DNA of 64,000 bases from Seiridium cupressi (GCA_036674765.1 JARVKI010000140.1:16057-80056), one strand, 5' to 3'. Positions 33,196-46,260 are shown, counted from the stretch's first letter. The notes: a model not told the origin generated them from the letters alone. A program made the numbers and translations.

Positions 33196-35289
33196 GTCTG
33201 AGTTGGCAGATCATCCGGCGGGGTTGGCTCGGAGATACATACAATCGACCCTTCGAAGATATGAAGGGCTCAATTGGCGTTCGGGATAGGCGGTTGTCGG
33301 CCTCACGCATTGAGTGGGAATCAATGCGCCAATCTCGCTCTGGTAGCATCAATGTAAATGCTTACATTAGTGTACCTAAGGTATTTACGATCAACACCAC
33401 GGCAACTAATACACGGTTCAGTGCATTGAAACAAACAACTGTCACTGCCCCGCCATGTGTGGCTCGTGTCATGCACTAGCCCCATGACGTTTCAGGCGCC
33501 GGCCGTTTGGCCTAAACCTTGGGCTACTCAATTGAGCCATACCTGCGGTGGCAGCCGGACGCGCAAGTCTCGGCGGCCAGCGCAGCACAAAGCACGGCCG
33601 CTGCTGCAATTGTATTGTATTACATCGTACAGAGATCCTCGGCGCCTCTCACGGAATTCGCTACATGTACATTGTAGTCCAATACCTACCGGTATGCCTC
33701 TGTGCAAGTGCTCTTCCCTAACCCATGGGCCGTGACAGGTCCACCAAAAGCCGCTTCCACCTTGCACTGCAGGTCAAGTGCCAGTGCTGGGAGGGCCGAC
33801 AACAAACCCGGTCATCCCAACGTGGCGCATGTTCCAGCGAAAAGGGAGAATCTACACTTCTGCTGTGCCACGACCACATCACGCATGTGCGAGCCAGCCT
33901 TCACCCAGCGATCAAGATTTGTCTCCTGTCGCCACGCTGACCATTACAGAGGCGCGACACTGCATATACCATCAGCAATCTCATCCCTCAACCGACCAAG
34001 CAGCAAATTTTCCCCATCTCCACTTCAGCATGTGCGCGTCTCCTTCACTGCGCTTCATGCATGCTGCAGTATCGTATGCTAACTCTCATTGGGCACCACT
34101 CGCTACCTAATCCCTTGTCTATTTTTGATCCTCCCACTCATCGGCTTGCTTTTTCTGCCCGGGAGCTCTGATACGTCTGCATCCAGCAGACCCTCCAAGC
34201 ATCTAGCCTGGCGGGCGAATCCTCTTTCGGTGTATTCCAGGGTTCAAGATGAACCCCATTGACAACTCACGCCGCTCAAATTTTGACTTCCTCTCGCTGC
34301 ATATGGCTGCTGGAAAGGAGTCATTTCTTATGTCTGCTTCCGTCTCGATGAACCTATCGTCTAGTATGACATTTCCCTCACCGCAGAGACGCTCGACCAT
34401 GTTACAAGGCCAACCCTGACATAACTGGGGACTCCCAGGAGCATTGGAGCATTGCTGCCCAAGTCCGCCATGATTTAACAAAACATTGCGACATTCTCCG
34501 ACATAGGCTAGACTGCCGGTTATCTGGGCGAGCTCAGCGTTTTACCACTTCCCAACGTCCCCAGTGACTCCGTGAGCCTCTCCCGTTTAATGCACGCCGC
34601 AGGATTTTGTTATATCTGCTCGGCATTATAAGTTCGCTCGTGGTCCCAGCCCCAAGGCGTAACCCTGGTCATCTGTTCCCCAGCGTACAATGCTGTACTT
34701 GACCACCGCTCACAGGAACACACAACGGTATCTCTCGTCTCGTCTGCTCCATTAGAACTTCGACCTTGAAACAAACCGGTCCCAGCTTCTTCTTCTCGAG
34801 TTTCCTTCTCCTTTTCTTTCTAACCCCTTTGGATTCTCCAGCACTGCACGCACCCGTCTCTGGAAGTCCGAAAGGGTGGCCCCAAAGTCTTGCGCATTCG
34901 CGACACCATCCATCCTCGCTTGTTCGCAATTGCGAGCTAGATTGCTTGCGCAGCCCGCTCAAGAGCTCTTCTTCAACTCTCTGTTGCAGATTAGCCTCGA
35001 CTCAATCGCATCGTACTCCGTCAATTCGCCATTTACTCCCTCAAATATTGAAGGAGTTTGGCGCCGTCTCCCTTTATTTCTCCCCAGGACGTCCACAAAC
35101 CTATCATGAACAGTTATCGTATACCAACATACTCTCCACCCTGGGGTTCCGTACTTTGGTTATTAACGCCTTGAACCCCTCGTCATCCACCTGCAGCTCT
35201 CAGCAACCCCCGACCCCACATTGACTGGGCCGGCACAAAACCGATTAGATCGACTATCGTACGGAGATCCTTCCGCTACTTAGCAAAAG
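33196..35289. other. Long divergent intergenic region with pyrimidine-rich leader
   Basis: About 2.1 kb between SPC34 (minus) and the acidic protein gene (plus). From about 34760 to 35280 the plus strand is CT-rich, as in long 5' leaders of fungal housekeeping genes. A 152-codon frame at 34766-35224 has a hydrophobic start but Ser/Pro-rich, low-complexity content, so I do not count it as a gene. Confidence 0.5.
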
Positions 35290-36198
35290 ATGCGTCCACA
35301 TACACCAACGATCAACACTTCCCGGATGGGCCCCAATGTGAATTCGCCGCCGGAGACGCCAACTGCGGGCTCTCCTACCTTCAGTCGCAAGGCTGGCGCC
35401 GGCTCTAAAGGCCGGAAGGAAATCCGCGGAGGGCCGCGGCACTCCAGCATCCCGTCATTAGGCGGTGTAGGTGACCAATTCGCCTACGCCCGCGGCATCA
35501 GACCTGAAGAAATATCCCCACGGTCATCTGATTCTTCCGATGATGAGTCTGACGGCTCTGGAAGCCCTCCGCGTTCACCTCGCTCTGATACTTCTGGATC
35601 TCGGCCTCCAATCGCCGATGGCCTGAGGCATGTAGTCGTCGTCGAGGCAGCATTTGAGATTGAAGAATGTAGCGAAGAAGATGAAGACGCCATGGACAGC
35701 GATGACGACGATGTTCTTAAGCCTTACGGTATTGAATACCCAGAGTCGGACAGGAGTCGGTCACGGTCGCGCTCTGCACATGAGGTTGACCCACAGCTCA
35801 TGAACAGCTTACAGGATTTAACGACCTGCTTCCAGTCCGATGAGGATGAATCAGATTCAGATGTTGACGGAGACTACGGGGAGTATTTGAGGGAGCTTAA
35901 GCTGTCGCGTCAGCAAAGGAGAGCACGCCGGATGACCCAGGGCAGCATCAGCAAGCGTACCATTAGCGAGAGAGGCAGCGACTCTGATAGGGAGGATCTG
36001 CAGCCCTGGGATACTGGTGATGTCAACCAGAGGCGTTTGAGACGCAAGGTCGATCGCCGAAGTCTGCTGTCCATTCCGCCGGAGATCATTATTGAGCTAA
36101 AAGAGCCCAATAGTGACGGCGAAGTGGTATGGGACGAGCATGAGATCAATCTGGCTCGCGAATTACCTTTCTGGACTATGGAAGTCGATTCAGAGTGA
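35290..36198 (+). CDS. Acidic, Ser/Arg-rich conserved fungal protein of unknown function
   Basis: Single-exon gene of 302 aa. Most of it is low-complexity and probably disordered: Ser/Pro-rich residues 1-110, acidic patches such as EECSEEDEDAMDSDDDDV, an SRSRSRSAHE stretch and DEDESDSDVDGDYGEY. Two segments look conserved: ELKLSRQQRRARRM, a basic stretch that could be a nuclear signal, and the C-terminal REDLQPWDTGDVNQRRLRRK followed by PEIIIELKEPNS. I recall a similar pattern (RRLRRR, ELEEPNS, ARELPYY) in uncharacterised Pezizomycotina proteins. A nuclear role is a guess from composition. Confidence 0.72.
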   Translation: MRPHTPTINTSRMGPNVNSPPETPTAGSPTFSRKAGAGSKGRKEIRGGPRHSSIPSLGGVGDQFAYARGIRPEEISPRSSDSSDDESDGSGSPPRSPRSDTSGSRPPIADGLRHVVVVEAAFEIEECSEEDEDAMDSDDDDVLKPYGIEYPESDRSRSRSRSAHEVDPQLMNSLQDLTTCFQSDEDESDSDVDGDYGEYLRELKLSRQQRRARRMTQGSISKRTISERGSDSDREDLQPWDTGDVNQRRLRRKVDRRSLLSIPPEIIIELKEPNSDGEVVWDEHEINLARELPFWTMEVDSE

Positions 36199-37907
36199 TC
36201 AACTTCCATGGGCCTCCATGGTTCGCACTTATATACGCAGGAACGCTGCGTATCTGTGTCTATTCCCAACGACAACATTGGTACTTGTACACATCGTATC
36301 GCATCGCATCACATATAATGACATTGACATCATTTCCGTTGGACGTCATAACGACGAGACTTGGTCTTTCTCCGGAGTACGAGGGTTGAAGCACACGCAT
36401 GGAGTTCACTATAGAAGGAAAAAGGGGCCGGTCAGCACTCCGCCAGGATGTAGTGCTGCATCTTTAGAGAACCTGATGGCTCAGGAAGTTTCTGCCCGAA
36501 GGTCAAATCACGAATATGATGAGGATGAGGATATGACATGCATAGGAAGCGTCGACTCGCAGGGTCATGTTTGCTGCATCTTTCTATTTTTGCATATAGA
36601 CAGGGCGAAGTTTGAGCAGGGGACCTTCAGTGGTCAGTACTGTAGTTCGAATTCATCTGTGCATCTAAAATCCAGGAATCAATCACCCCTTCTGAACCCT
36701 CATAACGCCAAATATTGTGCCTCAAATATTACATGCAGTCAAAGCATCATAAGGCTTCCTGCCTATGCTCCCTAAAACCACATCTCCACCTTCATTTGAT
36801 AGAAAACAACGAAGCTGCGGCCTAGGACCAACCATAATGTGGGCGAGAATGATGGGTGGTTGGCATCGTAGCATTCCAAGCCCAAGGTGTGAGCCATAGT
36901 AACTAAAAATTGCAGCATCACGATTCGAAACACTTCGACGAGGAGTGCACCTACAGCCGCATCCAAAACAATGTAATAGATATTGGCCAAACAGAAAGAT
37001 ACGAATCAGGTGTGGAATCTCCACTGAAGTTCTAGGGGTGGACAACTGGTGAAGCACAAGCCGGTGAGACGTTATTGAAGCGGGTTCTTGATTGCTTACA
37101 CATGGATAGACATGGTGAGCACTAAGCTGCCATACTCATCGTAAAAAGACAGGAATATATCGCATCGATGCACCTGTGTCAAACTGATAAACATAGAGCG
37201 AGATAGCAAAGGGGGAAACAAGATGCATCAAAATACGGAGACAAGCGTTGAATGGGATGATGTCAGCAGCTACAGTGCCACTATGCGGAAAGTGATGCTC
37301 GAAATTGGTGACAATGACAGCGAATCATAGAGCCGAGGCGAAAGCTATCCAGCCAGGGAGCCCGGGGTACACCGTGAACGACCAGATATATCAAGAGATT
37401 TCGAAAGAGACATCTGAACCACGTGATGCTCGAGAACGAGGTCGCAATTTCCCTATCTGTGGTTACAAAGGGAGACAATGCAGGTATTATCTTGTCTTGG
37501 CATCGAGGTATTTCGGTTAGCGCCACAATGACTGACTCAATGGCTTGTGCCTCCGCCAATCAATTCTCCTGCGCCACAACTTTATCTGAACTCAGGCAAC
37601 CCACCTCAAGCTGTTACCCAACTCAAGCTTCAGCCTTGCTTCGGGACAAATTCACATTCTCTTGGAACGTGCAACTTCTGGGGGAGTGTGATGAGCAAGT
37701 TAGCGCACATCTCCGACCGTAAAAGCCATCTGTTCCTTTCTTCCGCGACCCTTTTCTACACCGTACCCTTTCTCCCCTAGCCCCGTCAACGACAAACCGC
37801 GTCGCTTCACCGTCGCGTCCTCCAATCCAGCTAGCGATCGATCATACTACCATAGAGCTTGCTCGATTCCCTTGACGATCGGCTACTTCTCTCAACCAGC
37901 TGACAGA
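36199..37907. other. Intergenic, no supported gene
   Basis: About 1.7 kb upstream of TAF12. A 220-codon frame (36113-36775) overlaps the end of the previous gene in another frame and lacks protein-like features, so it is rejected. Near 37740-37900 the strand is CT-rich, consistent with the TAF12 leader. Confidence 0.5.
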
Positions 37908-39978
37908 ATGAACACTCAACCTCAAGGGCAGCCCGGTCCTGCGCAAGCTCAGGCGATGCGCATTCCCATGTACCGACCAGAGCAGATGCGCAGCCTCGAG
38001 ATCCTTTCCGATTCCGACAAGGAGAAGTACGAACGGGGCCTCAAAGGCCTCTGGGATACCATGGAGAATAACCCTCCCGACTCCGCTGCCCATAAGCAAG
38101 CCAAGTCGAAGATCTCCGAGTTCTCTCGCGGGGTCTGGGGGAAGGTCACCACCATGCGCCGGCAGCAGGCACAAGCTCAGGCAGCTCAAGCGGGCCAAGG
38201 CCAACCTGGCCAGCCCGGTCAGCCAAATGCCATCCAAGCGAATCTTGCAACACAGAGAGCCAACATGGCACAGGCAAGACCTACTCCTGCGATGAACGGC
38301 GGCGGTGCTGCCGCTCCAGCTCAAGCGGGCCAGCAACGGACAGCCGCAGGAAATAATCTACCCCAGGTCTCACAGTCAGTGCTACAGATGGTCAACTCCT
38401 TGAAGGTCATACCACCCGTCGAACTTTCTAACGATCATGAAAGAGCACAGAAATACAGATCCGACCTGAAGACTAAGTATATGAAGGCGTTGGCACTCGT
38501 GGAGCAGAATCAAAAGAAGATCGTCCATATGCAAGCGCTCGTGAAAGACCGAACGTCAAAGGGCCAGCAGTTCAGTCCGGAAGAGCAAAATCGACTAAAC
38601 TCAGAAATGGAACAGTGTAGAAAAATGTGCGCTGAGGGAAAGAGATTTGCAGATTCTGTCAAGGCACAAGCATCACAGGGCCAGCCAGATAGTGCCGGGA
38701 CTCCAGCTGGGCAAAATGTTGGTCAACCCGCCCGCCCTCAGCAGGTAGCGAACACCGGCAACCCGATGCAAGCTGCGACAGCATCTGTGAACGCTGCTAT
38801 GGATGCGGCCAAGAACCTGCAGTCTACAGCTGCGAACCGCCAACCTGGCGCACCTCAGACACCAACCACATCCGGGGCGATGGGCTCAACAGTCCAGACG
38901 ACGACAGCACCTGCTACTCAGGCTCAAGCCGCCCCTGCTGCGCAGCCCCAGGTCAAGATTGAACCCGGCTTTCAGCACCCACCTCCCGTCAATACCGTGT
39001 TGGCCGCAGCCACTGCGAACACTGGTACGTCAGCAGGAACACCTACTCAGAATTCTGCACGAGTCCAAACCCCTCAGGCGGCCACACCAATAACCGCTGG
39101 TCAAGGCGCTGCGCGACCTTTGACGCATCAGAGTGCACTTGCGTTAGCAAACAAAACCAACTCATCGAACTCTGTCCCCACGCTCAATCAGCAAGGCCTG
39201 TCAGCCGCAGCATCTGCTAACACTCCTGGCTCTGCTGGAATTGCGAACACCGCACAGGCCGCGCATTCACACGCTCACCCACAGCATCCCGGTGCCCAAC
39301 ATCCAGGTGGGGCTGTTCCTGCACCCAAAATGCCAATCCCGAAGCAATTGCCTGATAGAGCGCAACAAATTCCACAAGCTGTTGCCACCGGGGGAGGAGT
39401 TAACGCCGGCCGCCCGACTCTAGGAAACGGTCTCGGAACAGCGGGCGGCACCATGAATCAACCCGTCATTCAGAAGAACCCAGCATTTACCTTCGAGGCC
39501 GAGGGTGAACATGTTCTAAACAAGAAAAAACTTGATGAACTCGTTAGACAAGTCTGCGGTGGCGGGCCGCCCGGTCAAGATGGCAATTACTTGACTCCCG
39601 ATGTTGAAGAGGTATGTGGTCTTGCCCTTCCCAGCGCACAATTTTATCGTGCATTTTAGGCAGCTGCGCAGTCTTCCTTCGCCCCCATCCATCATTGGTA
39701 ATCTGGTTCTAACAAATTTTTCCCAGTCCGTCAATCAAGTCGCAGACCACTTTGTGGATAATGTCCTCTATCAGGCCTGCCGGCTCGCCAAGGAACGTGG
39801 CTCCAAGGTCCTCGAAATCCGCGACCTGCAACTCGTGCTGGAACGTGTCTACAACATTCGCGTTGCCGGCTTCACATCCGATGAGCTACGCACTGTGCGT
39901 AAACCGCAACCAAATGGCGCTTGGCTCTCAAAGGTTAGCGCTGTCCAAGCGGCCAAGGTTACCAGAGACGAGAAGTAG
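37908..39978 (+). CDS. TAF12: TFIID/SAGA subunit TAF12
   Basis: Exons 37908-39611 and 39727-39978 give 651 aa. The start is [13 protein letters not shown] (an ATG 12 codons upstream is rejected). The histone fold spans the intron: [17 protein letters not shown] and LTPDVEE, then after splicing [20 protein letters not shown] and [20 protein letters not shown]. This is the TAF12 H2B-like fold that pairs with TAF4 in TFIID and Ada1 in SAGA. The long N-terminus is Gln/Ala/Pro-rich and disordered, with a short charged helical segment near 160-260 ([20 protein letters not shown]). Fungal TAF12 proteins usually have such extensions. The 115-bp intron splits the fold in phase 0, with a CTAAC branch. 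Confidence 0.95.
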
Positions 39979-42095
39979 GAGGACCGTCCTGACACTGGCG
40001 CCGTCGCCGGTCGCGGCAGCAAGCAAGCAAAGACCAAGGTACCGGTCGTGGATAGAAGTCATGGTATGGCTTTTGCCAAAGTAAGGCCACTTGGAGGTAC
40101 GCAGGCACGGGATTGGGTGAAGAAAAACGGCCCGGTGATGACGAATGTCAGAGGAACAGACGCCAAGTCGGTTTGGGGCAGATATAACACGTCTACCGCA
40201 CCTCCTGACCCTCTTACAACTCGTTTGTTGCCTATACATTCTGAGGCTAATCGGCTTACTACGATGTGTGGTATGCCTCCCATTGGCATGCGTCTTCCTC
40301 CTTGGTCTGTCCTCAGCAACGGACCGCGTGCGACGCCGGTGAATCACAACGCTGCTGCTGCAGGCTGCGACATGAACGCCAGTGCCACTTCTCCTGAAGA
40401 TTTAGGTTATGGCATCGCCACGATTGCAGCCCGTACTGACACCTAAGGTGGATCGAAGGAGCTATGATCTCGACTCTCAGCCTTTATTGGAGGCTCACTA
40501 CATTGAGTCTGGCAAGCTTCTGCGTACTTTCATATCACGCTTGGACTGCATAGGAATGGTTATGTTATTAGGCGTTTTATGGCTTCGGATGAGGAAAGGG
40601 ACAGGGTCAGATACCCAGGAATACCGGACAGGTCAGGCAGATGAATTCATGATAACTTTGCAAAAATTCAGTAGTAAATCTGTTTGTGATTAAGTTCCCC
40701 ATCAAATTGGGATGTTACTATAATTTGTCGAAGCCGTATAGAACTTGACGACTACGGTTTCCCTCCTAATACTATGAATTTCGTGATATTGCGCTGTACT
40801 ACTTGCATGACTCGTCATCAGTTCAGTTCCTCTCACCGGGGCGGAGGAGCTCATTGTGGTATCCTACCTTAAGCGCAGTAGTATTCCTTGACCGACACGA
40901 AATTTGAAGCTATAAGCGTTAAAATACCCAGGGAATAACTAAGCATATAATGCAGCGCTCTATCCTATGCAAGCAAAGTTTAGCAAGAAATCCAGTGGAA
41001 ATGTTTTTTCTTCCCTTGACGTTAGGTATGCGGGAGTGACGTGTGTGGATTTGAGCTCGCTCATATCACATGCAGGTGCGAACATGTGTTTCCGCGCCGG
41101 TGGTCGGAACTCTAAGACGTTTATATTGCTGCAGCAAAGTCCAGACGTTTGACCGAAAATTGTAGAAGGGAGGGTTGCACAATCAGAACAGTTCAGCTGA
41201 AGCTGATCTGCGAAGGTAAGCAGAGTTCAAGGTAGGCGATACAACCAAGGCACATCTCGAGTGAGTGCCTTGGCATGATACTTCAGCTATCTGATAGCTA
41301 TCTCCTACCTTGAATGCTGGTATGGATTTCAGCAAAAGCCCCGACGAGTAATGCAATGTAGGCAGCATCGCAAACGTCAGTGACCCCAATTTTTACGCTG
41401 CGGCTCTCGACCTAAACCCATGTATGCGCCGGGCGAAGGGGTACAAGAGGAGTACTTTTGAAAGAGAGGTTCTTAGCGTGGAAAGGTAAGTACCAGCTTG
41501 GTGGAATTGCGGTACTGCTCAGGCCTTGTCCTTGGCGACTTTCCTCCTTTGGGCCTGGAGTTATCTTTGAGCTTCTTTTGCTGCGTTCATTCAGCAGCTG
41601 GTCCGGGCGTCTGCTCTGATGAGTGCAGCGCAGCTCAGCGTCTCCCAGCGCCTGACTAAGGTAGCAACAGAACCTTGCATCACCCTGATGACCTCTGACC
41701 AAACGACGTCTTTTCCCTTCCTTTCCACCCGGGTTACTGTACCAAAGAAGACACGAGTTTCCATCAACAACAGCAGCAAAGCTCTCCGCACAGCTGGAGC
41801 TGCATCTCTGCGTCCCGAGGCATCCCGTCGTCCTTTCGTACCACTGCTGCTCTTGACCAGCGACCAACGACCCACCACGCACGCGATCGAAGCCACCTAG
41901 CCGACCAAGCACAGCTGGCAAGCTCGCCCCAATTTCTGCAGGGCCCGAACTGGCGCGCTTCTGTCCGTGAACGACGCTTGCCTCACCCATCACTTCACTT
42001 GTCATCATTATCAACCAACAACCACCTCCATCTACCCAAATCCACCATCCTCCCGATTCTGCCACCGCCATCAACACCACAGACGCGCCACTACG
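39979..42095. other. Intergenic, 2.1 kb, no supported gene
   Basis: Between TAF12 and RPN3, both plus strand. A 132-codon plus frame (40048-40446) and a 222-codon minus frame (41412-42080) are low-complexity and overlap likely UTR sequence. From about 41960 to 42090 the strand is CA/CT-rich leader of RPN3. Confidence 0.5.
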
Positions 42096-44003
42096 ATGCC
42101 TGGCAAAACACCCAACCGCAACAGCAAGGAGCCCGTCGAAAACGGCATCCGAAACAACAAAGATGTTGATATGACGGATGAGAAGTCGTCATTAAAGGGC
42201 AAGGGCAAGAAGGGTGTCAAGGAGGGCGAGGATATGACAGTCGTTGTCCCTCCGTCAAAAAACAGCAAGCAATCAACCACGACGCCGCCGGCCGATGCTG
42301 ATGGAGATGTGGCCATGGACGATACAGAGAAGGCAGAGGACCTCGAGGTCAAGGTAGACCCCGTCACCCAGGCTATCACAGGTATGTTCTTATGCGGTGC
42401 CCCTGTCGTGGGCTGCCTTTCCATCATGCTCCCGTATGTCTACTAACTCGAATTTCCTGGATAGATATCAAGAGCAACTTCGCCCTGCTCGAGCGGGCCG
42501 TCACACTGTTCGATGCTAGATTTACACTGAGAGCCCTGCGGTCCATCTCATCTCTGCGCAAGCGCATCACGCCAGATATACTCGCACAAGTCATCGCCGA
42601 GTCATTCCCAGCTTCTTCCCCGTCCACGAATGCCGCTAAGCAACTCCTCGCTGCCATTGGCAAGCAGAATGTGGCCCTCGGGCGCCAAACCGGACCTGAA
42701 ATGGAGATCGATAGCGAGCCGAAAGCACCGGCCAAGAACGGCAGCAAGAAAGATAAGGAGGCTAAGGAACTCATCCCCGAGATCGACATGTTCCTGGGTA
42801 TTCTGATTCAGGTTCACCTATTTGACTCGAAACAGTATCAGCAGGGTGTAACCTTCTCGAATTATCTCACAAGCCGCATTCAATCCCTGAACCGGCGAAC
42901 TCTCGATTCTCTGTCTGCCAAGGTGTACTTCTACTACTCTCTCTTCTGCGAACAGCTGGCACCCCTTCCACCTTCGCCCCAGTCCCCCATCGTCTCGATT
43001 CGGCCCAATCTACTGGCAGCACTACGGACTGCCGTTCTGCGCAAGGATGTCGACACACAGGCCTCAGTCATCGTACTCTTGCTTCGAAACTACCTTCTCA
43101 CTTCACACATCTCGCAGGCTGATCTGCTGGTGTCTCACACGCAATTTCCGGAAAATGCTGCCAACAATCAAGTAGCTCGTTTCTTCTACTACCTGGGCCG
43201 TATTCGAGCCATCCAATTGCGATATACTGAGGCCCATGAGCACTTGACGGCTGCTACTCGCAAGGCCCCTGCCAGCTCATGCGCCCTCGGCTTCTCGCAA
43301 ACCGCCACAAAGCTTCTACTTGTGGTCGAGTTGCTGATGGGTGACATTCCCGAGAGAGCCACATTCCGCGCCACCAACATGGAGCAAGCTTTGCACCCGT
43401 ACTTCCTGCTTGTGCAGGCTGTGCGTGTTGGAAACTTGGAAGATTTCGAGACGACTATCGCCGACCACGCTGAGACGTTCCGCCGTGACGGCACTTACAC
43501 TTTGATCCTGCGCCTGCGCCAGAACGTGATCAAGACCGGTATTCGCATGATGAGCTTGAGCTATAGCCGGATCTCGCTGCGCGATATCTGCATCCGCCTC
43601 CATCTCGGAAGCGAAGAGAGCGCCGAGTACATTGTGGCCAAGGCAATCCGTGACGGTGTTATTGAGGCAACGCTCGACCGCGAGAGGGGTTTCATGAAGA
43701 GCAAGGAGGTTGGCGATGTCTATGCCACAAGGGAGCCTGGCGAGGCGTTCCACGACCGTATCCGTGCTTGTCTTGCCTTGCATGATGAGAGTGTGAAGGT
43801 ATGTCCCCCATTACGACCTGCTCAATTATACAGTTGCTAATTTTACGGTGTCTAACCAGGCTATGCGCTTTCCCATGAATCAACATCGTCTAGAACTGAA
43901 GAACGCTCAAGAGGCTCGGGAGCGTGAGCGTGAGATGGCCAAGGAGATACAAGAGGGCGACCTGGACGAGGATGATCTTGGTGGAGACTTTGAGGGGATG
44001 TAA
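42096..44003 (+). CDS. RPN3: 26S proteasome regulatory subunit Rpn3 (PSMD3)
   Basis: Exons 42096-42381, 42465-43798 and 43860-44003 give 587 aa. The N-terminal 95 residues are Lys/Asp-rich and disordered. After the first splice comes DIKSNFALLERAVTLFDARF, then helical repeats (NRRTLDSLSAKVYFYYSLFC, ARFFYYLGRIRAIQLRYTEA) and the PCI domain (YSRISLRDICIRLHLGSEES, then AEYIVAKAIRDGVIEA). The tail LDEDDLGGDFEGM is acidic. This is Rpn3/PSMD3, a PCI scaffold of the proteasome lid, essential for protein degradation. Intron 1 has a perfect TACTAAC branch site. It is full length and ordinary. Confidence 0.95.
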
Positions 44004-44903
44004 ATTATCTGCTCCGGCTTGTGTATTTCTGGACACACTGAGGCGACTCTGCATCAGCTTTGCCTGTAATATCCAGCCTTGTCCTCGAGGACATGGTATA
44101 GGGCGGTAACAGGTGGCTGGGGGCTCGTAGACTGGAATGCCGACGAGGCAGAGAGCGCTGGGGCACGCGTGGGAGTTGCGGTAAAACACAGCACCCATAT
44201 TGAACCCCTTTGTACTACATATGGCAAAGACATTGTTTCGCAGCAGAGTCGGCTTACATAGGAGTCATGGCTTGGAGCGGGGCAGGTTGGTTGACAAGTT
44301 GTGTGAACATTGCTCGTTTTCATGCTTCATACCTTTGAAAGCTCACTATTGGTCTACCGCCGTTACCCCTGAGTTGTGACTAACTTGGCATTGTGTAAGT
44401 CCGATTGTATGCCCCAGGCTACCATGCAAAAGCTACCTGGGTATAGTCGTTAGGTCCTGCCAACTATGCGCCCAGCCAAGGCCAAAAACGAAACTCGTGG
44501 AAAGCAATAGCAGTTCTCCAGTATATTCTTCGACTAATCTCATTGGCCACTTCTCTGTCCGTATAACGTCAGCACCACACATGCCGAGACATGGTGCAAT
44601 CGCTAGCCAAGAAACAAGGCACGATGGTCCTTGCGGTAGAGTTACAGAGGCAAGAGGCAGTGCTGCCTTTCTTTCGTTGGTTAGGCAAACACCGCATAGC
44701 CCCACCAATCGGAATCTATATAACCAACGGACGTGGTTCAACGTAGCACGAATCTTTGTTCAAAACATCGAGCGCACCCACCCCTTTATTCCTTGCACGC
44801 AGCCGCCTCCGCGAAATACACTCAGACTTGGTTGAGTACTGTATCATTTCTCCACGGAGCATCATCTTGTGAATAACTTTTCATAGCCACGTACTAGAGC
44901 CAT
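44004..44903. other. Intergenic, no gene seen
   Basis: About 900 bp between RPN3 and the cyclotransferase-like gene, same strand. No coding or repeat is supported. Confidence 0.5.
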
Positions 44904-45536
44904 ATGGATTCTACAAAGGCAGAGATGACAGTCCCAGAGCCGTCGGCCAGCACCAAACCGGCCGTGCCTACACAATCCGTAAATGCATTGGACATGGGAG
45001 ACGGCCTGGGAATGGCCGACGCTAAACTCTACTTTGCCTATGGCTCCAACCTCTCGTCGACACAGATGGCGCGGCGTTGTCCCAATTCCATCGCCGTTGG
45101 GTTGGCCTGGCTACCGGGCTGGGACTGGATCATCAATGAGCGGCGGTATGCAAACATAGTGCAGCATCATCACACGTCTCCTTCCTCATCTTCCCCTGCC
45201 GAGGCAGGCGAGGACCATCCAGGGGTATATGGTGTACTGTACCGTCTGCCACCCGCAGACGAGATCACCCTGGACGGCTGCGAGGGCGTACCGTGGGCCT
45301 ACGAGAAGGTGGTGCTAGACGTGACGACTTTAGACGAGACGGGACAGGAGAAGAAGAAGAAGAAGGTCAAAGCTCTGGTCTACGTGGATTTCAACAACGT
45401 CAAGCCGGACAATCCGTGGCCTGAGTACGTGGGGAGGATGAGCAGAGGGGTCAAGGAGGCGCGGGAGAGATGGGGGTTCCCGGATTGGTTCGCGGAGATC
45501 ATGAAAGTCTATGTACCGGGGCTGGAGTGGCAGTAA
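44904..45536 (+). CDS. Gamma-glutamylcyclotransferase-like protein
   Basis: Single-exon gene of 210 aa. After a 40-residue Thr/Pro-rich start, KLYFAYGSNLSSTQMARRCP carries the YGSNL substrate loop of the GGCT fold (46-50). GVYGVLYRLPPADEITLDGC leads into EGVPWAYEKVVLDV, with the likely catalytic Glu at 127. The C-terminal NPWPEYVGRMSRGVKEARER and GFPDWFAEIMKVYVP match the helix seen in GGCT proteins. Family enzymes cleave gamma-glutamyl peptides to 5-oxoproline, in glutathione turnover. The fold is clear; the exact substrate is not. It is probably cytosolic, as no signal or membrane segment is seen. Confidence 0.9.
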   Translation: MDSTKAEMTVPEPSASTKPAVPTQSVNALDMGDGLGMADAKLYFAYGSNLSSTQMARRCPNSIAVGLAWLPGWDWIINERRYANIVQHHHTSPSSSSPAEAGEDHPGVYGVLYRLPPADEITLDGCEGVPWAYEKVVLDVTTLDETGQEKKKKKVKALVYVDFNNVKPDNPWPEYVGRMSRGVKEARERWGFPDWFAEIMKVYVPGLEWQ

Positions 45537-46260
45537 GGAGAGCATTAGAGTTTGGTTTTAGATATTGTTGGATAAGCAGTCTAAGAACCAGGATATAAGA
45601 AATGAGATTATAGACTATGGCAAGGAGGCTGATATGTTCGGACCAATCGGGTTAATTGATCTCGTTGTAACTGTGGTGTGGATGTCGCGTAGATCTCCAG
45701 ATCCATTTGTGTGGTTCTTCGGAAACGTCGTCTGCGCAAACACGTTCCGTTCCTAAGTTGGGCAGATGAGACTCGATTAACAAGCAGGCATCGTAATACT
45801 CGTTTCTCCATACTTTCTGTGCTTGTCTAGTCATTGGTTTCAGGCACGTGGTGCTGAGTCACTCAGTCAATACTCCACCAAACATGCACGTCAGATTCAA
45901 AAATTACAAATGCACTCATTTTTCGACATGATGTCAAGCTTGCGCGGGAGCTCCCTAGTGTAAACCCGGCTCAGTAATTACCGTATCATATCCGGGCCAT
46001 CTATCAGCAAAGATCCTTTAGATGCTCCACAGTGGAGCTTCGTAGTTCAGAGATAGGGCGTAATGATAATCAGAGGACTGCGAGGTCTGTTGTTTTTTTC
46101 TCCGGGTTCGGCATTTATAAAGTCTGCAGTGTCATGTCGGTTCTTCGTCAATCGTCTTCGGCCTGCCGCAACGGGTTCCTCAAGAAGCCATCTTGAAAGC
46201 ACCTATATTCGGGGGCGTGTTTTGGCAGGAGTATTGGACAAAGGCATATTCCCAGGCAAG
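45537..46260. other. Intergenic, no gene seen
   Basis: About 720 bp. The frame of the following MFS gene is open back to an ATG at 46063, but the transporter-like protein needs only the ATG at 46261. Confidence 0.45.

Noticed and set aside
34766..35224. 152-codon frame with a hydrophobic start, candidate small secreted protein
   Set aside because: The hydrophobic start comes from a CT-rich leader translating to Phe/Leu/Ser; the rest is Ser/Pro low complexity without a cysteine pattern.
36113..36775. 220-codon plus-strand frame after the acidic protein
   Set aside because: It overlaps the preceding coding region in another frame and shows no conserved or structured segments.
37842..38336. 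164-codon minus-strand frame
   Set aside because: Antisense of the Gln/Ala-rich TAF12 coding region.
40048..40446. 132-codon frame downstream of TAF12
   Set aside because: No family resemblance, and TAF12 already ends in the expected way, so this is probably 3' UTR or chance.
41412..42080. 222-codon minus-strand frame upstream of RPN3
   Set aside because: Low-complexity, Trp/Gly/Ser-rich translation that is the antisense of the CT-rich RPN3 leader; no domain features.
46063..46260. Upstream in-frame start for the TPO1-like transporter
   Set aside because: The extra 66 residues resemble an untranslated leader and are not needed for the MFS fold; the ATG at 46261 is preferred.
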